From positions 9,486,001-9,550,000 of the forward strand of contig NC_048554.1 in assembly GCF_902806685.2 (NCBI RefSeq): DNA of 64,000 nucleotides, given 5' to 3'. Below are positions 22,917 to 35,536 of this stretch, piece by piece. This stretch comes from Maniola hyperantus (taxonomy: Eukaryota; Arthropoda; Insecta; Lepidoptera; Nymphalidae). Every line of letters starts with the position of its first letter. Within the stretch, counting starts at the first letter, position 1. The notes under the pieces were generated by a model. That model was given only the letters and a program-made list of their open reading frames with translations, was not told the DNA's origin and searched no databases. Made by a program: the position numbers and the translations under genes.

Positions 22917-22985
22917 TATCGGTATGCGTGTATTGTCCCTGACGAAGCGACGCGTGGCGTGCGTATGCGCATTTATCTATCGCAC
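22917..22985 (+). repeat. GC-rich dispersed segment, copy 2
   Basis: CGACGCGTGGCGTGCGTATG and ATCTATCGCACGTG parallel copy 1; between the two lie a family C copy and unique sequence. Confidence 0.4.
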
Positions 22986-22990
22986 GTGAT

Positions 22991-25829
22991 TGTTTTGTAC
23001 GATAATAATATAATAAACTGGACGAAATATTTGTATTTGTACTATGATATAAGGGAGAGTGGGATAGGCTAACTTATTGAGTTTTTGCCTAGTTGTAACT
23101 TTTTTTATAACGTCACATTTCGATACCTATTTCATACAAGCTTCCAGAATAAGCACGCATTTTGACATTTATTAAAAAGTTGCTGATTTATGCTCAAAAA
23201 TCAATAAGTTTTAGGAACATGGCCGGTTTCTAAATAAACATCTAAATATTTTATTTTTACCTAGATTTATAGATACCTAGTTAATCTTATCGCTAATTTA
23301 AATTGCATAGACTTAAAGTGCCGTTATAATATCCTAGATGTTACTCTTATCCACATTAAATAGATACCTATTTGTTATCTGTATTCTGTAATCCTACTAG
23401 CACTTTAATGTGCCGTGTACCTATTAATTTCTAAGATGTAATTACAGATGCAATCTAAATGAAAAACTGCCGCAAAAGTAATTAGAAACACTGTAGCATT
23501 AATAAAAAGAAAATGCGAGGCTATTACCGGCGTCAATTATCATTAAAATAGCATGGCGCATAAATCAAAATAACGCACACTTACACACTTACACTCACAG
23601 GATAAACATTGAATAGCCCTTTTACGGGGTAAATCAATCCTGAAATCGGAGCCACGCACACGCACGCACGCTTGTACGCACGCGCACGGCTCGAGCGTGT
23701 ACGCACACGCGCGGCGCGAGCTACGCACACACGCAGGTTTCTAATCGACGCTTTCCTTCGCGTGGCACTCGTGTGTGTAGCATGAAACATCCCCGTTAAG
23801 GGGCGCAGGTGTGTCTTGCTGAATGACGCGGCCGTGGGAACACGGCTCAACCCCGAGTTCCCATGCTCGCCGCCACCTGCCACCTGCCGTACTACGCATA
23901 ATTCGCGTTCGTAAATGAACGGTAGTGACCACGTGTGCCCACTTTTTTCATCTCGGACGAGGACGCGGAAGACCGGTGGAGCCCAATTAATTTTATCTTT
24001 AATGATACCAGAGCGCTCGATCCCGGGGATGATGGACACTTCTCGAAGCTAATCGATTAAGTCCTGATAACTTTAACATGCAAAACCTATTATAAAATAC
24101 CCGAGCTGATAAAATATTAATCACTTAGTCCTCGTCCCTTGGATTAAAAAAATGTTGATAATAACTATAATTACACCTCTCGACTGCCTTCGTTTGCAAC
24201 TGGTGTGATGGTGTCACATGTTAAATTACTTTAATGACGAATTCAATTACGAAATTAATCAATCAAACTGTTAAAATGACATTACCAATACACAAGATGA
24301 GGCCGAAAACAATTAGGTACAGGACAAAAAGCTCTCGTAAGTACATCAATTATGTCTTGTAGTAATAACGTTAAAAAACTCACTAAGTTTTCAACAAGAT
24401 TGAATATCGTAAATCTGTGAAGTGACTACGGGTAAGTAGGTATAAAGTGCGATATAATTCATACGAACCTATATATATGAGAGCGAAACATAGAGCAACG
24501 AGAATGCAAAAAGCAATGTAAAAAGGAAAAAAACACGTATGAATATATGCACTATTCCATTAATTCTGTTGACATGGATTTATCGGTAGTTAAGAAAAAA
24601 AGAAAGAAAATTATTCGATAAATAATATTAGGTAAAGTTCCCGAAAAAGAAACATCGCGGCAACATTTAGAAAGACCGTTAGTACTACTACACAACCCTA
24701 AATTAGCACGAAAAGGAAAACTAAAAACAAAAATGACGATGAATAAAATCTGTACGGTTATGACAATAATTAGCTATAGGTAGATACCTAAGTACCTACT
24801 TACCTAGAGGAATAAAAAAGGGCTAATCGTTTGACCTTTGCCGCACTTGCCGCGACCTTACCTGTTAGTTCCGGTTAACATATTCCTGTTCCGGTCCGGT
24901 GGGTTTGTTCCGCTCGTGCCCTATGGCCGTTGATGTCTTTTTAACCACATGACGGTTATTATTGAAATTAGGTACCTACATAACTGAAATACTAGCAGTG
25001 CGGACGCAGTCGCTGGTATCACTTTAAATATAATAAATTATAACTACTTATTAATAAGGGATTTTTAATTAATGAAACGAACAATTGAACATAAAAACTA
25101 CAGATCGAAAATATCATTCAAACCACCGCAACGAGGCAGGGTGCCCAGAACGCTGGCAGCCGTGCGTTACCTAGTACTATAATTGTGTTACTTTATTGGT
25201 AAGAAAATGCATTCAAAAATGTTTGGAGCCTCAAAATATTATGTATCTACCTAATGAAAGAATTCTATAAGAATTCTTCCTGCTGATCCTTGTAAGAACC
25301 GATGTAGGTAGATTCACTTGATGGTTCAAAAGCACTTCTATTACATTCTGGCAATTTGTGCGGTTTGTCAAATTGTCTACCTACAGGCTAAGTATTTTGA
25401 CATATAACAAAATTAGACTGATTAGATTTCATTTCAATATCATTTAAATAAAAACCCATCCATCATCGTCATCATCATGACCATTACCTTTTTTGATAGA
25501 AAAGCTTTTCGAATGATGATTGCCAAACTTCGTTTCGAAGAATTATAATAGAAATTTACTATATAAATTATTGTTTTTAATGAGCTCCTTTAGTCCACTC
25601 CATAGTATCCTTCTATATTAGTAATTAGTATACCTAGTACTTATAAGTAGTACCTACATTTCTACACGTCCGTGCACGGACATGACATGGTGAAGCATAA
25701 ACTGCTTCATATAAAATGTTCGAAATGTATTGAATCCTTTTAAGTGCGGAAACCAGCCCAGAGCGAAGAAGAAGAAGATGTATTGAATCCGTGCTGGCAT
25801 AAATCATAACAACATCCAACTTTTGTCAT
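22991..25829. other. Intergenic, mostly repeat-free
   Basis: Apart from the GC-rich block at 23640-24030 the sequence is AT-rich without recognised repeats or domains. Confidence 0.45.
23640..24030. promoter_or_regulatory. GC-rich unique block with a Su(H) consensus
   Basis: It starts with alternating CACG/GCAC runs and continues as non-repetitive CpG-rich sequence. CGTGGGAAC lies at 23833-23841. Overlapping reading frames on the minus strand are low in complexity and not protein-like. It could be a control region. Confidence 0.3.
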
Positions 25830-26043
25830 CCATACTAATATTATAATTGCGAAAGTGTGTCTGTCTGTCTGCAAGCTTTTCACGGGCCATCCGTTCAACA
25901 TATTTTGACGAAATTTGGTACAACGATAGCTTGCATCCCGGGGCTAACATAGGCTACTTTTTATCCCGGAAAATCAAAAAGTTCCCACGTGATTTTTAAA
26001 AACCTAAATCGACGCGGACGAAGTCGCGGACATCATCTAGTTC
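25830..26043 (-). repeat. Family C repeat, variant
   Basis: ATACTAATATTATAATTGCG, GTCTGTCTGTCTGC and GGAAAATCAAAAAGTTCCC to CGGACATCATCTAGT. Confidence 0.75.
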
Positions 26044-26369
26044 GTAATAAAACAAGAGTTGAACTTAGTAGGTATTTATATAAAATACATTGTTGCATTG
26101 TTATAACAAAAAGTATTTTATCTCTTTCACAATTCAATTAAAACCTTTCTCGAATCCAAAATCGATCAAGATATCAATAATTTATCAGATAAATAAAAAA
26201 TCGAACACGGGACGCGATGAAACTAATTGTAATAAAAACAATCATCCTATAAAGAGGCCCAAAATGACCGGTGTACACTTTCATTTTAATAACCCAGGCC
26301 AGAGAGGTGATTTGTACCTACTAGAGGTAGTTATATGTCCCGCAAAACGCTCCCAACCCGACTGTTGAT

Positions 26370-26690
26370 GACGACCTCCCTAGTGCAATAGTGAGCGCTG
26401 TGGTCTTATAAGTGGGAGGTTCTGGGTTCGATTCTCGGTAGGGGCAATTTGAGAATTTATAAATTGTCTCGGATCTGATCTGATGGGAAGTTTCGGCCGT
26501 GGCACCCTACTGGTAAAGCCGTGCCGCCAAACAATTTGACGTTCCGGTACGATGCGGTGCAGAAACCGATAAGGGTTTAATAAAACTGCCAGACCCATTT
26601 CAAGTTAGCCTGCTTCCATCTTAGATTGCATCATCACTTACTACTTCAGATCGCGGGTCAAGTGCTAACTTGTAATGGAAAATAAATGTA
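26370..26690 (+). mobile_element. tRNA-like-headed SINE (family E)
   Basis: The head CGACCTCCCTAGTGCAATAG with TGGGAGGTTCTGGGTTCGAT resembles pol III A and B boxes. The body has GGATCTGATCTGATGGG, CACCCTACTGGTAAAGCCG and TTCCGGTACGATGCGGTG; the 3' end is CCATCTTAGATTGCATCATC. Confidence 0.7.
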
Positions 26691-26860
26691 TCATCATGTT
26701 TTAGTCTTTATTATGATTTTGTGGGTCGAACGTCACACCTCTATCACGGTAATGTTATCTATGCAGTATTGTAACTCGGCAGTATCTTTGAAATAAATAC
26801 CTATAGCCGCGCGGTACGTTAACATGCGATAGGGCTGCCCGCCTCCGGCATTTTAATTAC

Positions 26861-26946
26861 ATTTGCTTATTTTGTGTTTAAATATGTACTTGTCATTTGC
26901 CTACTTTGTGTTTAAATATGTACTTGTCATATTAAATATGTACTTG
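26861..26946 (+). repeat. 34-bp tandem repeat, 2.5 units
   Basis: Units at 26861-26894 and 26895-26928 share TTTGTGTTTAAATATGTACT; a partial third unit follows. Confidence 0.8.
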
Positions 26947-26979
26947 AACTTATTTTTAGTGAAAAAATCGCGCGGTTAT

Positions 26980-27090
26980 TAAAAAAACAAAACACCATCC
27001 GTTCGTCACTGCGGCACAGTCGCGACTGACTGCACCGCGAGCGCGCCGAAAGATCGAGGCGCGTAGGTATAACTCGCGTTTCGCCCGTTT
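26980..27090. promoter_or_regulatory. Short CpG-rich block
   Basis: GCGACTGACTGCACCGCGAG and GCGCGCCGAAAGATCGAGG in otherwise AT-rich sequence. There is no reading frame of note and its role is unknown. Confidence 0.2.
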
Positions 27091-27456
27091 GTATGAAGTT
27101 GGAATACTGCATAGATAACATTACCGTGCCTCTATGGTCTATAACTCAATGGCACATGCCCATATTTAGAGAACGGTGGCAAAATCAGCTCAATTATATC
27201 GTCTGTATTCAGAGCCGCGAGCGAAATGTCACTTCGGGTAGTAATTATGGTGTTGCGTTAAATATTATCCGTGGGCGTCGCTACTCTTGAAGGGCGGTAA
27301 TCAGCGGGTGTGGAAGATACAGTCACTGAGAAAATAATATAGGTTTATTATAACCACCAGTGTTAACTAATGTTATTTGGAGGTTAATTTATTTTTTAAT
27401 GCCTAGTTCTATTTTTATACTTACTCTTTATATGTATATATACTATCACTACAATA

Positions 27457-27530
27457 CAAAAAATCGGTCAAGTGCGAGTCAGACTCGCATACAAAGGTTT
27501 CCCCTACCATCGTACTATAAATAACACTTT
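27457..27530 (+). repeat. Family A repeat, 5' fragment
   Basis: AATCGGTCAAGTGCGAGTC followed by GACTCGCATACAAAGG, then similarity is lost. Confidence 0.6.
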
Positions 27531-28094
27531 TAATTAAATACATAGATAAGTAACACTCGTAATTAAAAATCTTTAAATTTAGATACGCACCATAATCTTT
27601 AAATAAGGAATTACGAAAAATTAAACTGTTTCTTCTGGTACCTTAAAATTAGGAAATATTTTCTAGAGCTTTAAAACTAGAGGGCATTAAAAGTAGAGTT
27701 AAATTAGAAAATTTGGCTGGAAAAATTTGATATATCATTTCATTCAAACATAATGTTACAAACACTTATATTGCTATAGTGTTAACATACCGAATAGAAT
27801 ATTCATAAAATAAAAGAATGTTATTTGTATTTTGACTGTACTTACGATATTTTCTTGAAAGATACTTAAACATGTACTTACCTACCTACAACTACAACGT
27901 TATATTTAAAACAATGTCAAAATTAGCAAAGTTAAATCGTTTGTACTTCAGCCTCGGGCGAAATTTAACTTCAGGTAAGTAGTAATTACTACGTGTAGTT
28001 GCCATGATGTTTAATTGCTCCTGTAGCATTGACATGAACAGTAGCCACTAGCTACGAGAAATATTTTTTTTCTTTTTGAATGATCAAAACTTTT

Positions 28095-28330
28095 TATCGT
28101 CATCATCATCATCATGATCAATCCATCGCCGGCCTACTACTGAGCACGGGTCTCCTTTCAAGATGAGAAGGGTTACGGCCATAGTCTGCCACGCTGGCGC
28201 AGTGCGGATTAGCAGACTTCACACACTTTTGAGAGCATTATGGAGAACCTCAGGCATGCAAGTTTCCTCGCGATATTTTCCTTTAACGTTTAAACAAGTG
28301 ATATTAAATTGCTTAAAACACACATACCTA
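28095..28330 (-). mobile_element. SINE family D, body and tail
   Basis: CATCATCATCATCATGATCA, CTACTGAGCACGGGTCTCC and CAGGCATGCAAGTTTCCTCG. Confidence 0.75.
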
Positions 28331-29932
28331 CCTAACTTCGAAACTTTTGTGCTGTAATCTAAGCGGGTTCAATTCTCAACGAATTAAAAGCGATTTCGTA
28401 AGTACTGTAACTGTTTTAGTAAGTAGTAAGTACTTATTAGGCTATTGGTTTGGTCACCAAATTTTGGTGTGACGCTTCAGCCTCGAACTGCATCGTCACG
28501 CAAGATTTTTAGTAAGTAGAATAAAATAAAAGTTAAAATGTAGGCAAATAAAAAAAAATCATTTTTGTATTCTCGTCAGCCATCTTTATGTACGTAATTG
28601 ATATTAGAAACCCCAAATTTTGGATCTTGAAATTTCTTGTGATCGTAAAAAAAACTTTTTCTATTTCCAACTTTTCCAACTTCCAAATTCGTCTGTGAAG
28701 AAGCTTCACAAACTCACATTAATTTTAATGTGTGACCAAAATTGGAAAGCTTCAATATTTATTATGAAAAAGTTGGCAATCGCAATTTCAGGACCACAGC
28801 TAGCTTATTATTTCGCCCAGGTGTTTCTCGTAATCATAACTTATTGAGAACTTACGTGCGAGAGTTCTAGGTAAAGCCCTTATTAAAGCTATAAGAACCT
28901 TCATTCTTGCTTCAGAGTATTTACAAGAAATTTTAAATGATTCATTCTTTAAACATGGGTGCGTGCAATAAAATGGTGGAATAACGAATAAGTAGGTATC
29001 TGTATCTACAATTATTTTTATAAAACTGATTTATTGATACAGCTATAGGTAATACTTAGAAAAGGTATAATAATAAAGTTACTGTGCCAACAAATTTAAT
29101 GTGTAGGTACCTAACCCACCAACAAATAACAATCGAAGAATTTTAGTGGATAAAAACCGTTTTTAGTTAAGTACGAGTACAAGACCTTAACATAGCAAAT
29201 GAATAGACAGGTGTTAATTGTAATAAATTTTAAACAGTCTATACAACATCAAAAAAATTGCATATCGATATTGTTTTTTATTGCAATAAGTACCTAGTAG
29301 CTACCTACTCGCTCTCGTATACATAAGAATCTAATATCTATATTAAAAAAATACTTATTTAATCTAAATAAAAATTATAGGTTTAATGTTGCAGTGAAAC
29401 CTATGCAATTATCTATGTAAGTAGTTAGTAGGTATCCGATCATTATGCATACCATGATGATTATAACATACTTATCGACTAATATTAAAAGGATTCACTC
29501 ATGTTTGTCGAGTGTTTAATAAGAAAGTACCTACTAATCATTATTGAAAAAATAACTAACTACAGGTACTTAATCATAGTTTTGCGAACACAAGTGGAAA
29601 CTATTAAGGAAGGAATAACAGAAATATTGGATTTTTAAACACCTCTGCGGACTGTAGGTAATGATAGACTTACGGCCTTATTACGACCGACTTAATAGGT
29701 AATGATGTCAAGAAATAATCCTGTTTAAATAGCAAGGTGTTTGTAGTAGGTAGGTACACGGTAGAAGTAATTTAAAATCATCAATTAGCCAAGGGAAACT
29801 TTTATAAGTAGGGATTTTGATATGTAATTTAAGTTAAAATTAATAAATCATTAGTACTCACCTAAGACCAAATGACACGAAATTAGGTGGAATATTATTC
29901 GATCACAAATCAACGTGTTTTATTATGTAAAT
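28331..29932. other. Intergenic, no gene seen
   Basis: AT-rich with scattered TACCTA runs; the frame at 28620-28847 is not protein-like. Confidence 0.5.
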
Positions 29933-30192
29933 AAAACCGGCCAAGTGCATGTTATGACTCGCGCACCGAGGCTTCCATACTACAGTGTTATTTTTGTAGA
30001 CATTTTGCACGATAAATCAAAAACTCTTGTGCATGAAAATAAATAAAAATAAATGAAAATCTGTTTTAGAATGTACCTACACGTAAAGCCTTTTCATATG
30101 ATTATACTTGGTATATTGCTTGGTATAGTTAACTTACCTACTCTGAAAATTGAAAATACTAATTATTTGTTCATGAACACATTTTTATTTTA
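29933..30192 (+). repeat. Family A repeat, left half of an interrupted copy
   Basis: It starts ACCGGCCAAGTGCATG and reaches TTCATGAACACA; the right half resumes at 30638. Confidence 0.75.
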
Positions 30193-30637
30193 TTTTTAGG
30201 GTTCCGTACCTCAAAAGGAAAAACGGAACCCTTATAGGATCACTTTGTTGTCTGTCTGTCTGTCTGTCAAGAAACCTACAGGGTACTTCCCGTTGACCTA
30301 GGATCATGAAATTTGGCAGGTAGGTGGGTCTTATAGCTGGCTTTAGGGGAAAAATCTGAAAACCGTGAATTTGTGGTCACATCACACAAAAAAAATTAAA
30401 TTGTGGTCATAAACTAATAATTAGTATTTTCAATTTTCGAAGTAAGATAACTAAGTATATCAAGTGGGGTATCATATGAAAGGGCTTTACTTGTACATTC
30501 TAAAACAGATTTTTATTTATTTTTAGGTATTTAGGTATAATAGTTTTTGATTTATCATGCAAAATGTCGATAAAATACGATTGTAATACGGAACCCTCAG
30601 TGCGCGGGTCTGACTCGCACTTGGCCGGTTTTTTTTT
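30193..30637 (-). repeat. Family A repeat, complete copy nested in another family A copy
   Basis: Full minus-strand copy from GGTTCCGTACCTCAAAAGG to GCACTTGGCCGGTTTTTTT, inserted at a T run of the older plus-strand copy. Confidence 0.8.
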
Positions 30638-30768
30638 GCGATGTAACCACAAATTCACGGGTTTTCAGATTTATTCTTTTACTTTTGCTATTTAAGACCT
30701 ACCTATCTACTTACCAAATTTCATGATTCTAGGTCAACTGCAAGTACCGTATAGGTTTCTTTTGAGGA
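30638..30768 (+). repeat. Family A repeat, right half of the interrupted copy
   Basis: CGATGTAACCACAAATTCACG continues exactly where the 29933-30192 half stopped in the family consensus. Confidence 0.7.
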
Positions 30769-30880
30769 ATTTATTATCCGCCCCTTGAAGAGCCGCATAA
30801 TATCTATTGTAGTTTAGGTAAGGGGAACACAGAAGGTGGAAGCTGATGCCATAATTCTTATTCAATATGTTCTATTTACG
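30768..30880 (-). mobile_element. Fragment of the CR1/jockey-type LINE family
   Basis: AGGAATTTATTATCCGCCCC and GGGGAACACAGAAGGTGGAAG align with the plus-strand sequence at 4380-4455 of the larger LINE copy. Only part of the C-terminal coding region remains. Confidence 0.5.
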
Positions 30881-31164
30881 CCCACTCCTAGTTCATAATA
30901 TTTTGTATCTTTTACATGTAGGCGTGCGTGGGACTTATTCAGTTGTAGGTAAGTATCTAATACTACGTACTATAATAAATATCGGAATAAATTATGTTTA
31001 CTGAATCCGACAACCATCATGATTAAAATGTTTATACGATTGTCGGACGTGGGCGGAGGTTGACTGATTAATTCGAATTGCCTCAAGTGTTAAGAACTAG
31101 GGACTTAATCATCTAAAATCTATGAAATTTAAATAGATCATTAGGTAGGTGTGATATTACTAAG

Positions 31165-31320
31165 TAGGTATGTTATGCCCACAAGCGATTTTGACATTTG
31201 ATGCAAAGATAGCTTGCATGCGGGATAGGCTACTTTTTATTTCGGAAAATCGAAGAGTTTTCACTGGATTTTTGAAAACCCAAATCCATGCGGACAAAGA
31301 TTTGGGCATCATCTAGATTC
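31165..31320 (-). repeat. Family C repeat, 5' part only
   Basis: GATAGCTTGCATGCGGGATA, TATTTCGGAAAATCGAAGAG and CATGCGGACAAAG to GGCATCATCTAG. Confidence 0.6.
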
Positions 31321-31766
31321 TAGTAGAACATTAAAAACATAAAAGACAACCAGAGCGCACTATGTCCATAATTTAAATGAAGTGTGAAATATTTAAATAG
31401 CCTGTCTTCAATTAATTTATTAAAATTAAAATAAAAAACATCCGAAGCCCTCCCTATCTGTACTTACCACACTGCGTCTAATTGCATTAAGCGTGATATT
31501 TTTTAAACTGCAAAATGTACATGATCTTCGCATTACTGCCACTTGATAGATGATGCGTGTATAAGCAAAATTTATATCCCACTCATTTAAATGCCAAATA
31601 ACAGTTCTCATCCGCAGTTATTTTAGTCGATGACAAATGCTTGACTGTAAGGTACGCAGAGGTAACTGCCGGCTTTGCACTCAGCAGTCTACAAGGTAGT
31701 GTAATACCTAGTTATATTGCTTATGTACCTACTGCCCTACCCAAGTAGACACATAATATTTTATAC

Positions 31767-31885
31767 TAGCTGATGCCCGTGACTTCGTCTGCGTGGCAAT
31801 ATCCGTTGCAACTTGCACCGTTGCGACGTGATTGAAGGACAAACCAACAAACAGACACACTTTTGCATTTATAATAAGGGTACCT
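31767..31885 (+). repeat. Family C repeat with internal deletion
   Basis: ACTAGCTGATGCCCGTGAC is joined directly to TTGCACCGTTGCGACGTG; the middle 110 bases are missing. Confidence 0.7.
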
Positions 31886-32199
31886 ACTGATTACAAGATA
31901 GGTTTCATCACCAAACCAATATTCTGTCTTAGTTGAACACACCAGACCTGAGACAGAGCCTAGAGCTAGAACCCAACCATAGTCTGAGCCTTGGGTTGCC
32001 TGAAAATACCTAGTAGATAGTTGTATACGGTCTACCTTTTATCTATGTACCTCCCTAGTTTAGTTTTAGTTAATCTTGATTCATGCTGTTGGTTCATAGG
32101 TTCGTATCTAAGACCTAGATTCTAGGTTTTCAGTAGTGTGCATAAGAATAAAATCTGTTTCTTCTATCCATTCGTTCTGATATCTGATCTGAGTCTTTT

Positions 32200-32350
32200 G
32201 TGGGCTTCTTCCCGTGGCTTCTTCTCTGATCAAGGCGCCTTTGAAAAACTCGAGGCTTTAGTTTTAATTTACCTAACGTAATAAATTATCACCACGTCAA
32301 TTTCTTTGTCAGATAAGTCAAAGTCAAATGATTTATTCAAAATAGGTAAT
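32200..32350 (+). repeat. Family G repeat, degenerate
   Basis: TTTTGTGGGCTTCTTCCC, ACTCGAGGCTTTAGTTTTAA and AATTATCACCACGTC. Confidence 0.5.
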
Positions 32351-32569
32351 AAATTACTCTTTTTGATAGTCAGATGTTGGATTTGTAAGATATAGTGGTG
32401 ATAATTATTACTTGGAACTGATTTGGAAATAAAAGCATAAACATTTTGACTGTGATTTTTATAAAAAAATTAACAAATTAAGTCAATCAGGAATAGAGCT
32501 TTTTTACAAGTCCACAGAACACAGTAATGTAAGGTAGGTAGGTACTAGGTAGGTACTGCTAAGCCGGAA

Positions 32570-32960
32570 AGCTCTTCAAAAAGTCGAGAAAAGGTTACGC
32601 ATCGATCTTTACGACTCCACTTCATTTAACCACACCAATTAAGGGTGACTCAATAAATTGAACAAAAATAAAACACGCCACATTTAGTCTTTCAAAAGCG
32701 TCGCAAAAAAAAAAGATGTCGCCCGATAACCGAACCGAGGCGTACCAAAAAAGTAAGCAGTATCATTAAGCACACAAAATATGTTTTCCATTTACACAGA
32801 CGCTACGAGGCGGTTATAATATTGTATACGCTGAGTGTTTACTTAGTAAGAAGTGCTCGATCGGTAACACCTGCCGCGTTTTCCCACGATTGCATTCGGG
32901 TTGTCTTCGGTTAAGCTCGGGGGCACTCGGCTTCGCGCGTCTCTCGCATACAAATTACTC
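32570..32960. promoter_or_regulatory. Repeat-free block with a Su(H) consensus
   Basis: About 400 bases without repeat similarity and with many CpG sites, between two repeat-rich areas. TTTCCCACG at 32880-32888 is the complement of CGTGGGAAA, a perfect Su(H) site. No gene seen. Confidence 0.25.
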
Positions 32961-33091
32961 ACAATAATAAAGTACCTATTATGTTACTGGCAATCGGCCG
33001 CGACTTCGTTCGTATCTGTTGACAACTTGGCCATGAAGGCAGAGTTTGCTAAAACATGCGTGAAATCATTTTTAGCATCAAATTAGGTATG

Positions 33092-33524
33092 ATTTTTAGG
33101 ATTCCGTACCTCAAAAGGAAAAACGGAACCCTTATAGGATTTCTTTGTTGTCTGTCGGTCTGTCAAGAAACCTACAGGGTACTTCCCGTTGACCTAGAAT
33201 TATGAAATTTGGCAGATAGGTAGGTCTTATAGCAGAAATTAGGAGAAAAATCTGAAAACTGTAAATTTGTGGCTACATCACACAAAAAAATTAAATTGTG
33301 GTCATGAACTAATAATTAGTATTTTCAATTTTCGAAGTAAGATAACTATATCAAGTGGGGTATCATATGAAAGTTCTTCACTTGTGCATTCTAAAACAGA
33401 TTTTTATTTATTTTTATGCATCATAGTTTTTGAATTATCGTGCAAAATGTCGAAAAAAATACGACTGTAGTAGGTACGGAACCCTCGTTGAGCGAGCCTG
33501 ACTCGCACTTGGCCGGTTTTTTTT
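33092..33524 (-). repeat. Family A repeat, complete copy
   Basis: Both ends and all internal blocks are present, close to the 30193-30637 copy in sequence. Confidence 0.8.
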
Positions 33525-33869
33525 AAGTAAACATGTCAATTAACAAGTATTGAAACTTATTAGTTGACAACTATTGGCAAAAGTTGAAAGTAGGCTCAGA
33601 AGCTTACTTCAACAAACAAACTCTAAAAGTATATTTATTTAAGTACGATATTAGTATTGATAAATTGTCTTCTATCGCTTGTCACGAATCACTGTCAATC
33701 GCATATAGGCACGACTCTAAATGCTTTTCAAAGTAGATTGATATACGTGCTTCGGCATATCAATGATTAATATCGTAATCCCCTTTCGTTTTTGATTTAT
33801 TGGGATAACATACGTCGATCTTAAATTAATATCTAAAAGAAAGCTAACTAAGCAATAAAATATCACTTA

Positions 33870-34020
33870 TTACGGCAAAGGAAAACATCGCGAGGAAACC
33901 GATATGCGAGTGTTCTCAAAGGTGTGTGAAGTCTGTCAATCCGCACTTGGCCAGGCGTGGCTATGGCCTTCCCATTCCCTTCTCATTCTGAGAGGAAACC
34001 CGTTCTCAGTAGTGGATCAC
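33870..34020 (+). mobile_element. SINE family D, shortened
   Basis: AAAACATCGCGAGGAAACCG, CTCAAAGGTGTGTGAAGTC and CTGAGAGGAAACCCGTTCTC. Confidence 0.65.
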
Positions 34021-34339
34021 TTATTAAGTTTTTATTTGAAGTAGGTATAATTTCATATTTTGTAGATATGTAAGTAGCGATACATTTAATAAGCGTGGAT
34101 AAATATTTCTTTGCGGTTATATTTTAATGTTAAAAAAGTACAATAAATAAGAACTAATTTCCATAATAAAAGACCACAACTCACTCGTCCTGCGATCGAA
34201 GAACAATAATAGAGTAAGGCCTTGTGCATATTGGCGCAAGATTTAATGAAAATGAAAATTTAACTGAGAGAGAGCTCTATTCAAAAGCTTACTTAGTTAA
34301 TAATTTATCTCTAGTATCTAATGATAAAAATTATTTATC

Positions 34340-34445
34340 ACTAGATGATGCCCGCGACTTGGTCCGCATGGATTTAAGTTTTTTTTAAACCCCGTGGGAT
34401 CTTTTTGATTTTCCGGGATAAAAGTAACCTATGTCCTTCCCCGGG
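34340..34445 (+). repeat. Family C repeat, 5' fragment
   Basis: CACTAGATGATGCCCGCGAC to GGGATAAAAGTAACCTATG, then unrelated sequence. Confidence 0.65.
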
Positions 34446-35218
34446 ATGTAAGCTAAAGAAAAGCAGATTTTGTGTAGAAATCAATTTTTCTGGTAAATAC
34501 AAGTATGCAAAACCATTTTGTTGGCCGGCGTTTGTTTGTTATAGGAATGTACTGGTACTTTGCGTAGGTACGCACCCTTATCGTCGGATCTATCGGTACC
34601 CGTTATATTAAAAAGAGCAAAACGCGTATTTACGCATAGCGTGGCAAAAATAGTAAAAGAGTTGGTAGAAATAAAACATAATTGGCCGCAACTGGTAGAG
34701 CTGGTCGGTTGTTTACAATATTGTAGACCAAATAAGCTGTGAATAAATTGTATAAGTATATGGCAAGTACCGTTGCATGTCCCGGTGGCGATATTGTCTT
34801 GGGACACAACATGATACTACTTGTTATTAAAGCAACCTTGAATTTATTCTTGTTTGTTTTTGTCCATACTTAACTTATTTATAGATTTGAAGCCTGTATA
34901 GATATAGCCTGTATTATTAAAACAGCTTAGGTAAATTATAAGTAGGAATACGCCAAGTTGTTGTTCAGAAAGTTTGTGACAAAATAATTACTAAATAGGT
35001 AAGTTAGATAAGAACTTAGGTAATTAGGTAAACTAGTGATGGGCGCGCCTAAATCGAATTGAGGGATTGACTTACCTTTCTAGGTCTATCTAGCAATTAA
35101 ATATTTCTACTTAGTAACTAGATCTAATAGTTAGGTACCTACTCAACCTATTTTACTACTAAAATAATATGATAAGGAGAATTATTATTATTTAATTAGA
35201 TACTAGTTAGTAGGGTGA
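34446..35218. other. Intergenic, uncertain coding relic
   Basis: Between 34560 and 34742 overlapping frames exist on both strands; the plus frame contains VAKIVKELVEIKHNWPQL, helix-like but unrecognised. It may be an eroded mobile-element protein. Confidence 0.3.
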
Positions 35219-35455
35219 TAGGGATTATGCCAGCGACTTCGTTCGCGTGGATTTAGGTTTTTAAAAATCTCGTGAGTAGGTACCATTCTTAAATTTTCCG
35301 GGATGAAAGTAGCCTACGTCACTCTTCAGGTCTTTAACTAGGCATACCTTAGATAGATATCCATGCAAAGAATTACGTCGATCCGTTGCTCTGTTGCGAT
35401 GTGATTGAAGGACCAATAAACACACTTTCATATATGAGTAGGTAGGTAAGTAGTG
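35219..35455 (+). repeat. Family C repeat
   Basis: GCCAGCGACTTCGTTCGCG, TTTTCCGGGATGAAAGTAGC and GATGTGATTGAAGGACC. Confidence 0.7.
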
Positions 35456-35536
35456 ATTAGCTGAAAAGCTTTAATGCTAATTTTTCTATTCTCTGATGAT
35501 GATCTCTAATCTACATTCTTGATTTAAGTAGGTATA

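Noticed and set aside
23543..24039. Minus-strand frame of 152 codons
   Set aside because: It reads a GC-rich, partly CACG-repeated block; the protein is low-complexity Arg/Ala/Val with no domain, and two other frames are open over the same bases.
26370..26450. tRNA gene with GGTTCGAT
   Set aside because: Same reason; it belongs to the family E SINE and recurs at 42640 with the same downstream body.
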